From assembly GCA_016699535.1 (NCBI GenBank), contig CP064980.1, forward strand, positions 3,046,001 through 3,110,000: a stretch of 64,000 nucleotides of DNA, given 5' to 3'. Made by a program: the position numbers and the translations under genes. The notes below the pieces were generated by a model. The model was not told the DNA's origin, made no database searches, and saw only the letters and a program-made list of their open reading frames with translations. Below, in pieces: positions 43,271-52,079 of this stretch (positions are counted from its first letter, which is position 1; every line of letters starts with the position of its first letter). Origin of the DNA: Myxococcales bacterium (GTDB lineage: Bacteria > Myxococcota_A > Polyangia > Polyangiales > GCA-016699535).

Positions 43271-44512
43271 CTAAAATACTTCCCTAAACCACTCTCCCAA
43301 ACGTGAACCGATTGTAGAAGAAGAAGAGCTTCGCCTAGGGGTATAAGATATGTCTGCACGTTGTGGCTCCTCGCGGAATTTGCGAGCGCCATATTTTACT
43401 AAACCAACACCTGTCGAAAAAGCTGGGCTTCGCACGACATCGGCCAAGCCGCCCACTCCCATGGGCGCGCCACGTCGCGCCGGAAGGCCCAATACCTGCT
43501 CAGCGAGTTCTGGCATCCCATCGAGAATAGTACTTCCTCCTGTGATCACCACACCCGCTCCAAGCACATCATAGTAACCTGTCTCTTCGATGACGTGCCG
43601 TACAGCGGAGAAAATCTCTTCAACGCGCGGCTCGATGATATCGCAAAGCACGCGACGTGGCAGCACACGCGGTGCACGACCACCCACCGAAGGAACTTCG
43701 ATGGTCTCTTCATCATCAACCATATGGCTTGATGCGCAACCGTATTTAATCTTGATACGTTCAGCCTCAGCCATTGGGGTGCGCAAACCTGTTGCAATAT
43801 CGCTGGTAAGATTAATTCCGCCCACAGGAATTACGCTGGTGTGCACAACCGCACCGTCGGCGTAGATGATCACATCGGAGGTGCCTCCACCGACGTCGAT
43901 CAACGCAACACCGATTTCTTTTTCGTCTTCAGAAAGCACTGCATCAGCACTTGCAAGCGGCTCAAGCACCACTTCGGCAACGAACTGACCGCAACGTTCA
44001 GCGCACTTGATAATGTTTTGCACGCTAGTGTTTGCGGCAGTCACAAGATGCACGCGCGCTTCAAGGCGCACGCCGCTCATGCCCACGGGCTCTTTGACGC
44101 CATCTTGATCGTCAACAATGTACTCTTGAGGAAGCACGTGAATCACTTGCCGATCACCCGGCAAAGGAATCGCTTTGGCTTGCTCAAGCACGCGAGCTAC
44201 ATCGTGTGCGTAGACTTCGCGTTCGGACACGGCTGCAACCCCTTGTTTATTTAGACCGCGTACATGACTTCCGCCAATGCCTGCGTAAACAGTGCCCACT
44301 TCACAACCTGCCATGGTTTCAGCTTGCTCAATGGCAGTGCGAATGGCTTGCACAGTGGCCTCGATGTTAACCACGACGCCTTTTTTTAATCCCTTCGAAG
44401 GTACAGACCCAATACCAATGATGTCCAAGCCATCTTCGGTTTGCTCTGCAATGATGCAACTTACTTTGGTTGTACCTACGTCTAGCCCTGCAATTATTTC
44501 CGTCTCGGCCAT
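43271..44512 (-). CDS. ftsA: Cell division protein FtsA
   Basis: Actin-like protein tethering FtsZ to the membrane. AGLDVGTTKVSCIIAEQ (phosphate 1), GVALIDVGGGTSDVIIYADG (phosphate 2) and GAGVVITGGSTILDGM (adenosine) are visible, with the 1C subdomain between. The C-terminal IGSRLGEWFREVF is an amphipathic helix suited to membrane attachment. Followed by ftsZ after 77 bases. Confidence 0.96.
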   Translation of the reverse strand: MAETEIIAGLDVGTTKVSCIIAEQTEDGLDIIGIGSVPSKGLKKGVVVNIEATVQAIRTAIEQAETMAGCEVGTVYAGIGGSHVRGLNKQGVAAVSEREVYAHDVARVLEQAKAIPLPGDRQVIHVLPQEYIVDDQDGVKEPVGMSGVRLEARVHLVTAANTSVQNIIKCAERCGQFVAEVVLEPLASADAVLSEDEKEIGVALIDVGGGTSDVIIYADGAVVHTSVIPVGGINLTSDIATGLRTPMAEAERIKIKYGCASSHMVDDEETIEVPSVGGRAPRVLPRRVLCDIIEPRVEEIFSAVRHVIEETGYYDVLGAGVVITGGSTILDGMPELAEQVLGLPARRGAPMGVGGLADVVRSPAFSTGVGLVKYGARKFREEPQRADISYTPRRSSSSSTIGSRLGEWFREVF

Positions 44513-44653
44513 ACAGAAAAACTCCCCAGTTTTGCCCTTTTTATGGAATACACGCCCGGGGATCGTTCAACCAAATAAATGACTAAAAACCTCAGGAACT
44601 GTCGAGGTTATGGGCCCTCAAACCGTCTCGGAAAATTAAAAAACGCTGGGATT

Positions 44654-45532
44654 TCAGTCGCGCAGGCGCACGACTGCCCGATCATCACGTCGCAAATAAT
44701 CCAGCAAAACATAGGCGGCACGCACGTTTTTTTCGTCGAGTTTTGATAAAATCTTTCGAAGCCGAAGGATTTTGGCTCGGTACGGCGGATGGCCCAATTT
44801 CACCTGTGTCGCATCATCACCGATGTACAGAGTTAATGCATCGTCATTGTGAACGTGAATTTCAGAGAGGGTTTCTTTACGCAGCAAACCTGCTTCACGG
44901 TATTCTTCAAGCATCGCTAAGATGCCCAATAAAATCGAAGCACGATAGTCACGCTCTTCTTTAAAACGCTTGGAGTCAACGCCAGTGATCACGGGTAAAT
45001 CCATCGGATCATTTGGCGCAAGCTCTTTGAACACCGTTCCATCCGTTGCTACCAAATAGAGCGTATCGAGTCCCAAAAGCGCAGCGGGCTCATGCTCACG
45101 AATCTCGAAGAGATAAGTGTCTGGAAGACGTCGCCGAATGTTCGCTTCCGCTATCCAAGGGTGGTTTTCGATTTGAAGCTCGAGATCTTCGAGACTTTTA
45201 TCGAAAATGTTATCCCCAAAAGCAAGATGCGCCGCCTGCATAACCTCGCCACGCTTTAAACGATGCAGACCCTCAACGCGTACTTCAGCGACCGCAAAAG
45301 ATGGCGAAGCCTTGATGTAGCTCCATAGCCATTGAGCCGCAAACCAGAGCACAGCAAGCGATGCGCAAAAAACGATAAAACGAAAGACATAGGCAATAAC
45401 TCGACGCGTCGTCTCAATGCTTACAGCCGATGGACCTTTTTCCACCACCAAGCGATTGGGCTTGCCTTTAGCGGTAGTCGATCCCGAAGCCGAAAAAGGA
45501 TTTAACTTTTGGACTGCGCCTGCCATACCCAC
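44654..45532 (-). CDS. ftsQ: Cell division protein FtsQ (DivIB)
   Basis: Bitopic membrane protein: cytoplasmic N-terminus (about 45 residues), one transmembrane helix (FIVFCASLAVLWFAAQWLW) and a periplasmic POTRA domain (VAEVRVEGLHRLKRGEVMQAAHLAFGDNIF...HPWIAEANIRRRLPDTYLFEIREHEPAALL). It forms the FtsQLB complex. The start is uncertain: GTG 45532 or ATG 45526, both inside the end of murC. Lies where murB and ddl sit in many bacteria; both are absent here. Confidence 0.9.
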   Translation of the reverse strand: MGMAGAVQKLNPFSASGSTTAKGKPNRLVVEKGPSAVSIETTRRVIAYVFRFIVFCASLAVLWFAAQWLWSYIKASPSFAVAEVRVEGLHRLKRGEVMQAAHLAFGDNIFDKSLEDLELQIENHPWIAEANIRRRLPDTYLFEIREHEPAALLGLDTLYLVATDGTVFKELAPNDPMDLPVITGVDSKRFKEERDYRASILLGILAMLEEYREAGLLRKETLSEIHVHNDDALTLYIGDDATQVKLGHPPYRAKILRLRKILSKLDEKNVRAAYVLLDYLRRDDRAVVRLRD

Positions 45533-46902
45533 TTGTCTAACCTACCAAGCAGCTCCGGGGCCAATTTCGTGATATCCCCTGCGCCCAATGTGATCAGGAG
45601 GTCAGCGGGCTTGAGCTGAGCAAGCACGGTATCGGCAAGCGAGCCATCTTTCGGGGCATAGATCACCTTTCGATGGCCATGCGCCTTTACGGCATCAGCC
45701 AAGGCCGTGGCCGTAATACCCTCAATAGGGCCCTCGCCTGCGGGATAAATATCCGTAATCACCAACACATGGGCACGATTAAAGGCCTGAGCAAGTTCCT
45801 CAAACAAATCCCTCGTCCGCGTGTAGCGATGCGGCTGAAAGACGGTCACGATACGTCTAGAAAACGCACGTTGGGCAGCCTCAAGCGTGGCCATGATTTC
45901 AGCGGGATGATGACCGTAATCATCCACCACCATGACGCTTGAAACTTCCCCAAGCACCGTAAAACGCCGTTGCACACCGGCAAAGTTTTTCAAAGCTTCG
46001 CGAACCGTATCAAGCGGCACATCAAGAATGTCAGCTACAGCAATCACCGCAAGCGCATTGAGCACGTTGTGAATACCCGGCATATTCACTTCAATTTCAC
46101 CCAACGACTCGCCGCGCCGGATCAGTTCGAAGCGTGTACTTAGGCCTTCGAAGCGCGGATTGCGTCCGCGGTAGTCGGCTTGAGCACTCAGGCCATAGGT
46201 GCATAAACGCTTTTCAATCGCGGGAAGCAGTGATTGGACACCCGGGTGATCCAAACAAGCCACAACCGTACCGTAGAAAGGCACTTTGTTAGCAAAACGG
46301 ACAAAGGCTTGCATGAGCGCTTCTTGCGTTTTGTAGTAGTCCAAGTGCTCCGGATCGATGTTCGTTATCACCGCTACTGCCGGGCTAAGATGAAGGAACG
46401 AGCCGTCGGACTCATCCGCTTCGGCCACCATGATGTTGCCAGCTCCCCGAGCTCCGCCTGAGCCAAGCGCGTTGAGACGTCCGCCAATGATCACGGTTGG
46501 GTCAAGCTTGGCATGGTGCAAGACCGTTGCGACCAGCGATGTCGTTGTGGTCTTGCCATGCGAGCCCGCAATAGCAATGCCGTCTTTAAGACGCATCAAC
46601 TCGGCAAGCATTTCTGCACGAGGAATCACCGGAACAGCTTTATCTCGTGCTTCGACGAGTTCCGGGTTGTCGCGTGAGACAGCCGAAGAAAAGACAAGCA
46701 CATCCGCGTCCTGAACATGCGCAGCTTTGTGACCAAGGCAAATGCGTGCACCTTTTGCTTGCAGATGATCCGTGACATCGCTCCTTTTAAGGTCCGATCC
46801 ACTCACCTCGAAGCCATGCCCCAAAAGCACTTCAGCAATCCCGCTCATCCCCGAGCCACCGACGCCGACCAAGTGTATGCGTTTTACTTTACCGCCAAAC
46901 AA
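45502..46902 (-). CDS. murC: UDP-N-acetylmuramate--L-alanine ligase
   Basis: Adds the first residue (L-Ala) to UDP-MurNAc in the cytoplasm. VGVGGSGMSGIAEVLLGHGFEVSGSD is the UDP-binding start of MurC, IAGSHGKTTTTSLVATVL the ATP-binding loop, and EADESDGSFL plus NIDPEHLDYY the metal/ATP segments. 466 residues, full length. The gap to murG (200 bases) is the only sizeable one within this part of the cluster and holds a long palindrome. Confidence 0.95.
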   Translation of the reverse strand: MFGGKVKRIHLVGVGGSGMSGIAEVLLGHGFEVSGSDLKRSDVTDHLQAKGARICLGHKAAHVQDADVLVFSSAVSRDNPELVEARDKAVPVIPRAEMLAELMRLKDGIAIAGSHGKTTTTSLVATVLHHAKLDPTVIIGGRLNALGSGGARGAGNIMVAEADESDGSFLHLSPAVAVITNIDPEHLDYYKTQEALMQAFVRFANKVPFYGTVVACLDHPGVQSLLPAIEKRLCTYGLSAQADYRGRNPRFEGLSTRFELIRRGESLGEIEVNMPGIHNVLNALAVIAVADILDVPLDTVREALKNFAGVQRRFTVLGEVSSVMVVDDYGHHPAEIMATLEAAQRAFSRRIVTVFQPHRYTRTRDLFEELAQAFNRAHVLVITDIYPAGEGPIEGITATALADAVKAHGHRKVIYAPKDGSLADTVLAQLKPADLLITLGAGDITKLAPELLGRLDKWVWQAQSKS

Positions 46903-47027
46903 ATTGCCGCTCCTACGTTGCGAGGGGACTTAGCACACAAAAGCAGAAAACCGGGAGATTTTACTCCCAGAACCAGCCCCTGAAATCGATCCAGGATCCC
47001 AGCAAATTCCGTAATATTATTGGCGAC

Positions 47028-47092
47028 TTAGATGTGACACCGCGATTTTTCGCGAATTGCCGTCACGCAAAAAATCGCGGTGTTACATCTAA
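47028..47092. repeat. 65-bp near-perfect palindrome between murG and murC
   Basis: Left arm 47028-47050 (TTAGATGTGACACCGCGATTTTT region) and right arm 47070-47092 are complementary at 22 of 23 positions; the exception is G-T, a wobble on the plus strand. Loop of 19 bases. It sits inside the minus-strand dcw operon, downstream of murG and about 125 bases before murC. It could act as a terminator/attenuator, processing site or be a small palindromic insertion. Confidence 0.8.
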
Positions 47093-47102
47093 CTGCATGG
47101 AA

Positions 47103-47381
47103 TCATTGATGTAAATAAGGGTGATCCTGGAAAGGCTTGGAGAGGAGGCAGAGTTCTTGCCAGGCGGCGGAGGGGTGGACGGCGACGCGATGAGAGCTCG
47201 GGGAGCTGCTGGATGACGCATTTGTGTGAGTGGAGTTATGACGCTGGGCCGGTAGTTCGCAGCCTAGTAAAGCGCACAAGTCATCGACGATGGCTGCTGC
47301 GGCGTCTGGTTTTCCTAAAGCGCGGGCTGCGCTTGCCATGTTTTCCCGGAACGCGGTGTCTTTTAGTAGGGGCGCTAGCTT
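47103..47381 (-). CDS. murG: MurG C-terminal part (second frame)
   Basis: In this frame the sequence reads KLAPLLKDTAFRENMASAARALGKPDAAAAIVDDLCALLG, the usual end of MurG, followed by an extra Ser/His-rich tail of about 50 residues. It joins the upstream frame at ASKLAPLLKD if one base (C at 47382 on the plus strand) is removed. It has no credible start of its own. Confidence 0.85.
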   Translation of the reverse strand, partial: KLAPLLKDTAFRENMASAARALGKPDAAAAIVDDLCALLGCELPAQRHNSTHTNASSSSSPSSHRVAVHPSAAWQELCLLSKPFQDHPYLHQ

Positions 47382-47382
47382 C

Positions 47383-48378
47383 GGAGGCAAGCACTCCTGC
47401 ATCAAGACTGCTTTGCTCAATGCGCTCAGCTGCGCCGACTTGTTCCAACTCTTTTGCATTGACGTTTTGATGATCGTCCGCGGCAAAAGGATACGGAACT
47501 AGTACAGAGGCACGACCCACAGCGCAAAGTTCGGCTACGGTGGTCGCCCCAGCGCGGGCCACGATCACAGAAGCTTCCCGATACTGGCGCAAGACGTTTT
47601 CGACAAAGGGCAGCACCTCGGCTTCAATGCCCAATGCATTGTAGTGCTCTTGCACTTGAGCTTGCATGCTTTGGCCGCTTTGGTGCACGACGCAAAGATC
47701 ATCGATGCCGTGTTCTTTTTTCAGAAGCGCCATCGCTTCCGGAAGCTGCTCGTTGAGCGCTTTCGCACCTTGCGAGCCACCAAAGACTACAATTTTATGA
47801 CGCGCAGAACGAAAGCCTTGAGGGTCAGCTTTGGCCAGTCGCGCAGCATCCACAAACTCACGGCGCACTGGGTTACCAAGGACTCTGGCTTTGCGTTTTC
47901 CGAAAATAGCAGCAGTGCTTTGAAAGCTCAGATAGGCACGTTTTACAACTTTGCCCAACAAGCGATTGGTTAAACCAACATGCGCGTTTTGTTCGAGCAA
48001 CGCTGTGGGTATACCCATTAGCGCCGCAACAAAGACCACAGGCCCGGAGGCGTAGCCGCCTACCCCAAGCACCACGCTGGGTTTGATCGAGCGAAGCAAT
48101 CGAAACGCACGCCATAGCGAACGCGGCAAGCGAGTTAGACTTGCTGCAAAGCCAAGCAACGAGCGGCCTTTGAGTGATTCGACCTCGACGTACTCAAGTC
48201 GCTCACCTCGCTGAGGAAGCAAACGGTGCTCAATACCGCGTTTGGTTCCAACGAAGATCACTTCGATACCGGGAGAGCGTCGCCTCAACTCTTCAACGAC
48301 GGCAATCCCGGGAAACAGATGCCCCCCTGTGCCTCCCCCTGCTACAACGAGACGTTCAATCATGTTTCCCTCCCCCAT
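47383..48378 (-). CDS. murG: UDP-GlcNAc:lipid I N-acetylglucosaminyltransferase MurG, N-terminal part (frameshifted)
   Basis: GT28-family enzyme making lipid II at the inner face of the membrane. VVAGGGTGGHLFPGIAVVEEL is the conserved G-loop, LGVGGYASGPVVFVAAL the lipid-side loop, VFGGSQGAKALN and ARAGATTVAELCAVGRASVLVPYPFAADDHQNVNAKEL the UDP-GlcNAc site. Family sequence runs to QSSLDAGVLAS and then continues in the next frame; the uninterrupted frame goes on to 47281 with non-family residues. As MurG is essential, a sequence error is likely. Confidence 0.93.
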
Positions 48379-48393
48379 GGAAAACTAAATTTA

Positions 48394-49590
48394 TTAATCA
48401 TCTTCGCCCCCTTCGATGCCGCGTTTGCGCTTACCAATTTGTGAGCGCGAGACGCTCAATAAGATCCCCATAGCGGCGCAGCTCACTAAGAGTGACGAGC
48501 CGCCGTAACTGACAAAAGGCAGCGTCAGTCCCTTGGTAGGAAGCAGTCCCATCGCCACGGCAAGGTTTGTAAAAGCCTGAACGCCCAACAACAAGGTAAT
48601 ACCCGTTGCAAGATAAGTTCCGTAGTCATCGGCGGCACGAAAAGCGATGCGCAAACCGCGCCAGATGAGCAGAAGAAATACCACGACGACGAGCATGATG
48701 CCGATGAAGCCAAGTTCCTCGCCAATGATGGCACTCACAAAATCGGTGTGCGCTTCCGGCAAGAAAAACAGTTTTTGTTTGCCATCGCCAAGCCCCACGC
48801 CTTTAACACCTCCAGAGCCAAAGCTCATTAGCGATTCAGCAATTTGATAACCAGCATCGTAACGATGCTCAAATGGTTCCATGAAGGCTTGAATACGCCG
48901 CATGCGGTATGGTGAACTGGTGACCAGCAAATACACCACCGGCAAGGCAAGCAATCCGGCACCAAGGATGTAGCCGAGTTTCGCCCCGGCCGCGAACAGC
49001 ATAATGAAGGTCAGCACGCCCAGCATCACCGCTCCGCCAAAATCCGGCTGGCGCAAACAAAGCAGCATAAACGCGCCTGCGACCAACACATGTGGCAAAA
49101 AGCCAATGGAAAAACTCTTGATGTGCTCGGCCTTTTTTGAAAGCGAGTACGAAAGCCAAAGGATCAAAGCAATCTTAGCAATTTCCGAAGGCTGAATATT
49201 GATCGGACCCAAATGAATCCAGCGCGAAGCGCCACCCGCGCTGCGACCCAGGCCCATCGTGACCGCCAACAAAAGCAGAGCCGAGCCAATAAGCGCGGGA
49301 TAGGTTAGAAGTCGCAGTTTATGATAGTCAAAGCGCGCGACTAAAAACATCACTCCGATTCCCATGGTGGCGTAGATGACTTGGCGAATCAGGAAAAACT
49401 GTCCGCTTCCATAGCGCTGCGATGCAAAGACCGCGCTTGCGCTGTAAACCATCACAATACCGAAAGCCATCAGGCTCACCACTAAACCAGCAAGCAAGCC
49501 GTCGAAAGGAACGGTCACAAGACCAGGCACGGCCTTTTTCTTTTTCGCGCTGCGCCCTGCGTAACGGTATCCCATAGCTCTCAGTTCCAT
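48394..49590 (-). CDS. ftsW: Peptidoglycan polymerase FtsW (SEDS family)
   Basis: Septal glycosyltransferase with about ten membrane helices. Visible: MVYSASAVFASQRYG, GGASRWIHLGPINIQPSEIAKIALILWLS (the SEDS signature with catalytic-region Asp elsewhere in loop 4), RIQAFMEPFEHRYDAGYQ and GLLPTKGLTLPFVSYGGSSLL. 398 residues. Overlaps the stop of murD by one base (TAATG). Works with the PBP encoded by ftsI. Confidence 0.95.
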   Translation of the reverse strand: MELRAMGYRYAGRSAKKKKAVPGLVTVPFDGLLAGLVVSLMAFGIVMVYSASAVFASQRYGSGQFFLIRQVIYATMGIGVMFLVARFDYHKLRLLTYPALIGSALLLLAVTMGLGRSAGGASRWIHLGPINIQPSEIAKIALILWLSYSLSKKAEHIKSFSIGFLPHVLVAGAFMLLCLRQPDFGGAVMLGVLTFIMLFAAGAKLGYILGAGLLALPVVYLLVTSSPYRMRRIQAFMEPFEHRYDAGYQIAESLMSFGSGGVKGVGLGDGKQKLFFLPEAHTDFVSAIIGEELGFIGIMLVVVVFLLLIWRGLRIAFRAADDYGTYLATGITLLLGVQAFTNLAVAMGLLPTKGLTLPFVSYGGSSLLVSCAAMGILLSVSRSQIGKRKRGIEGGEDD

Positions 49591-50948
49591 TAAGCCGACT
49601 CCTTTTGTAAACCCATGGCAGCTTGCTCAAAGGCCTCACCGCGCTCGACATAGGAATGAAACATGTCGTAACTTGAACAGGCTGGCGCGAGCAGTACCGT
49701 ATCGCCCGCTTCGGCTATTTCCGATGCATGAACAACCGCTTGTCTCATCGAATCAACACGCCGAACGACTAAAGGACTTGCAGCGAAAGCTTCGGTCATC
49801 TGTTCCGCGGCCTCGCCTATCAAAACAACCGCACGGCCTTTTCGATTCATACTTTGCACAAGCGGTGCATAGTCGCTGCCTTTGTGCTTGCCGCCCGCAA
49901 TAAGCACAATGCGCCCTTCGCTATCGGAAAGGCCATCGATCGAGGCTACCGCCGCCCCGACGTTGGTCGCTTTGCTGTCGTTGATGAAATCAACCCCGCG
50001 TAACGAAGCCACAAGCCGCATACGATGAGGCAGCCCTTTAAAGCTAACAAGACTTTGTTTTATCGCTTCAGGCGACACACCAAGATGGCGAGAAACGAGC
50101 CAAGAACATGCAGCATTTGTCATGTTATGAGCGCCTTTAATGCCAATTTTGTCATGCTCGAGGAATGCGCCTGTTTGGGTATCAAGCACTCGGCCGCCTT
50201 CGCTCCGTACTTCTCCATCGGGCGAACCAAAGAACGATGCTTTAGCCTGACCGTTTTGCGACAGCACGAGGCAGCCACTGTCGCCGGCAGGGAGTACGGC
50301 TAAATTAGAAGATGTTTGGTTTTCAAAAAGACGTGCCTTTGCAGCCACATAGGCATCAAACGAAGGATAGCGATCAAGATGATCCGGACTGAGGTTTGTA
50401 AGAACAGCGATGCTCGGATGAAAGCTTTCGATGCGCTCAAGCTGAAAACTCGATAACTCTACAACCACAAGACCGTCTTTGCTCGCTGCTGGACTTCCCA
50501 CAACATCAAGGATCGGCCTTCCTAGATTGCCACCGACAAACACCGGCTTCATTAAGTGCTTAACCATGTTGCCGATTAAGGTGGTCACCGTGCTTTTGCC
50601 GTTGGTACCGCTAATCGCAACAATGGGCGCCTTGATGTACCAGCTTGCAAGCTCGACTTCGCTTACGATTTTCACGCCCTGCTCTTCAGCGATATCCAAT
50701 TCCGCAAGAGGCGGCACGCCCGGAGAAAGGACGATCAGATCCATGTCTGACAAACGTTCAGCATCATGTCGGCCTAGCAAAAGCTCTGCGCCTCGCTCGC
50801 TAAACTCACGTAACTCGTCGCCGAAATGAGACGCCGGGGCACTATCATTGGCCAGCACAGTAGCGCCTTGGGCGAGCAGAAAACGCGTTGCGGCTTTACC
50901 GCTTGCGCCGAGTCCCACTACCGCCACTTTTGCTCCCCTTAACTGCAC
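49590..50948 (-). CDS. murD: UDP-N-acetylmuramoyl-L-alanine--D-glutamate ligase
   Basis: Adds D-Glu to UDP-MurNAc-L-Ala. VVGLGASGKAATRFLL binds UDP, AISGTNGKSTVTTLIGNMV is the P-loop, LTNLSPDHLDRYPSFDAYVAAKARLF and NDSKATNVGA are the metal/Lys region and substrate loop. 452 residues. Spacing to mraY is 3 bases. Confidence 0.95.
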   Translation of the reverse strand: MQLRGAKVAVVGLGASGKAATRFLLAQGATVLANDSAPASHFGDELREFSERGAELLLGRHDAERLSDMDLIVLSPGVPPLAELDIAEEQGVKIVSEVELASWYIKAPIVAISGTNGKSTVTTLIGNMVKHLMKPVFVGGNLGRPILDVVGSPAASKDGLVVVELSSFQLERIESFHPSIAVLTNLSPDHLDRYPSFDAYVAAKARLFENQTSSNLAVLPAGDSGCLVLSQNGQAKASFFGSPDGEVRSEGGRVLDTQTGAFLEHDKIGIKGAHNMTNAACSWLVSRHLGVSPEAIKQSLVSFKGLPHRMRLVASLRGVDFINDSKATNVGAAVASIDGLSDSEGRIVLIAGGKHKGSDYAPLVQSMNRKGRAVVLIGEAAEQMTEAFAASPLVVRRVDSMRQAVVHASEIAEAGDTVLLAPACSSYDMFHSYVERGEAFEQAAMGLQKESA

Positions 50949-50951
50949 GCC

Positions 50952-52079
50952 CTACCTCAACTTCAGTGTTGCCAAGCTCGCCAGCGCGAGCATGATGCTA
51001 ATGATCCAGAAGCGCACGATGACTTTGGGCTCCGCCCAGCCCTTTTTTTCAAAGTGATGATGAATCGGCGCCATCAAAAAAATACGTTTTCCGGTCAGCT
51101 TGAACGAAGCCACTTGCCCAATGACGCTAACAGCCTCTGTTACAAAAATTCCGCCAAGCAGAATCGAAAGCACTTCGTTTTTGGTTAGCACCGCTAAAGT
51201 ACCAAGACCTGCACCCAGAGCAAGCGAGCCCACATCGCCCATAAACACTTGGGCCGGATAAGTATTAAACCAAAGAAACCCTACCCCCGCGCCAATCATT
51301 GCGCCGCAATACACCGCAAGCTCACCAGCGCTATGTATCGCAGGAATATCGAGGTAGCGCGCGATAGGGACTCGGAATAAAATCGCACCCGCAAGATACG
51401 CAAGAATCATGTAGGTGCCTGCGTTGATCATCACGGGCCCTATGGCTAAACCATCGAGGCCGTCGGTAAGATTAACCGCATTGGATGTGCCAACGATGAC
51501 CAGACCGGCAAAAATAACGTAGAGCCAGGCAGGAATGCTGAAGGGGTAACGTTCAAACGCCACAAAAGGCAACGCCAAACGCTCGCGCAGCGCAAGCCAA
51601 TCTTCGGGCAAACCCTTTTGCGCGTACCAAAGAAAGGCAGCGACACCAAAAGCTATCGCAAATTGCGACAGGAGCTTCATACGTGCAGAAACACCTTTGC
51701 TGTTTTTGAAGCGGATTTTCAAAGCATCGTCGATGTAGCCAATCGCGCCAAAGCCAACTGTAACGGCCATCACAACCCACACCATCGTGTTTGACGGATT
51801 TGCCCACAGCGCGGTTGAAAAGATCAACGCGAGCAGAACAAGCGCGCCGCCCATGGTCGGTGTGCCCGCTTTGGATAAATGCGATTCAGGACCATCTTCA
51901 CGTATGACTTGGCCGATTTGTCGAGACTGAAGCTTGCGAATGAACCATGGATAGAGGCCAAAAGTAAGCACCATCGCTGTCATGGTTGATGCCAAAACCC
52001 GAAACGGTACGTAACGAAGAACGTTCAAGAAGGAGAACGCATCATGCTGAGCCAGGGGATAAAGAAGATAGTAGATCAT
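50952..52079 (-). CDS. mraY: Phospho-N-acetylmuramoyl-pentapeptide transferase
   Basis: Integral membrane enzyme forming lipid I from UDP-MurNAc-pentapeptide and undecaprenyl phosphate. About ten helices. Signatures: GTPTMGGALVLLA, GFGAIGYIDDALKIRFKNSKGVSARMKL (the DD catalytic pair), NAVNLTDGLDGLAIGP and the C-terminal MAPIHHHFEKKGWAEPKVIVRFWI with the HHH motif. Its ATG overlaps the murF stop by 4 bases (ATGA). Confidence 0.96.
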   Translation of the reverse strand: MIYYLLYPLAQHDAFSFLNVLRYVPFRVLASTMTAMVLTFGLYPWFIRKLQSRQIGQVIREDGPESHLSKAGTPTMGGALVLLALIFSTALWANPSNTMVWVVMAVTVGFGAIGYIDDALKIRFKNSKGVSARMKLLSQFAIAFGVAAFLWYAQKGLPEDWLALRERLALPFVAFERYPFSIPAWLYVIFAGLVIVGTSNAVNLTDGLDGLAIGPVMINAGTYMILAYLAGAILFRVPIARYLDIPAIHSAGELAVYCGAMIGAGVGFLWFNTYPAQVFMGDVGSLALGAGLGTLAVLTKNEVLSILLGGIFVTEAVSVIGQVASFKLTGKRIFLMAPIHHHFEKKGWAEPKVIVRFWIISIMLALASLATLKLR

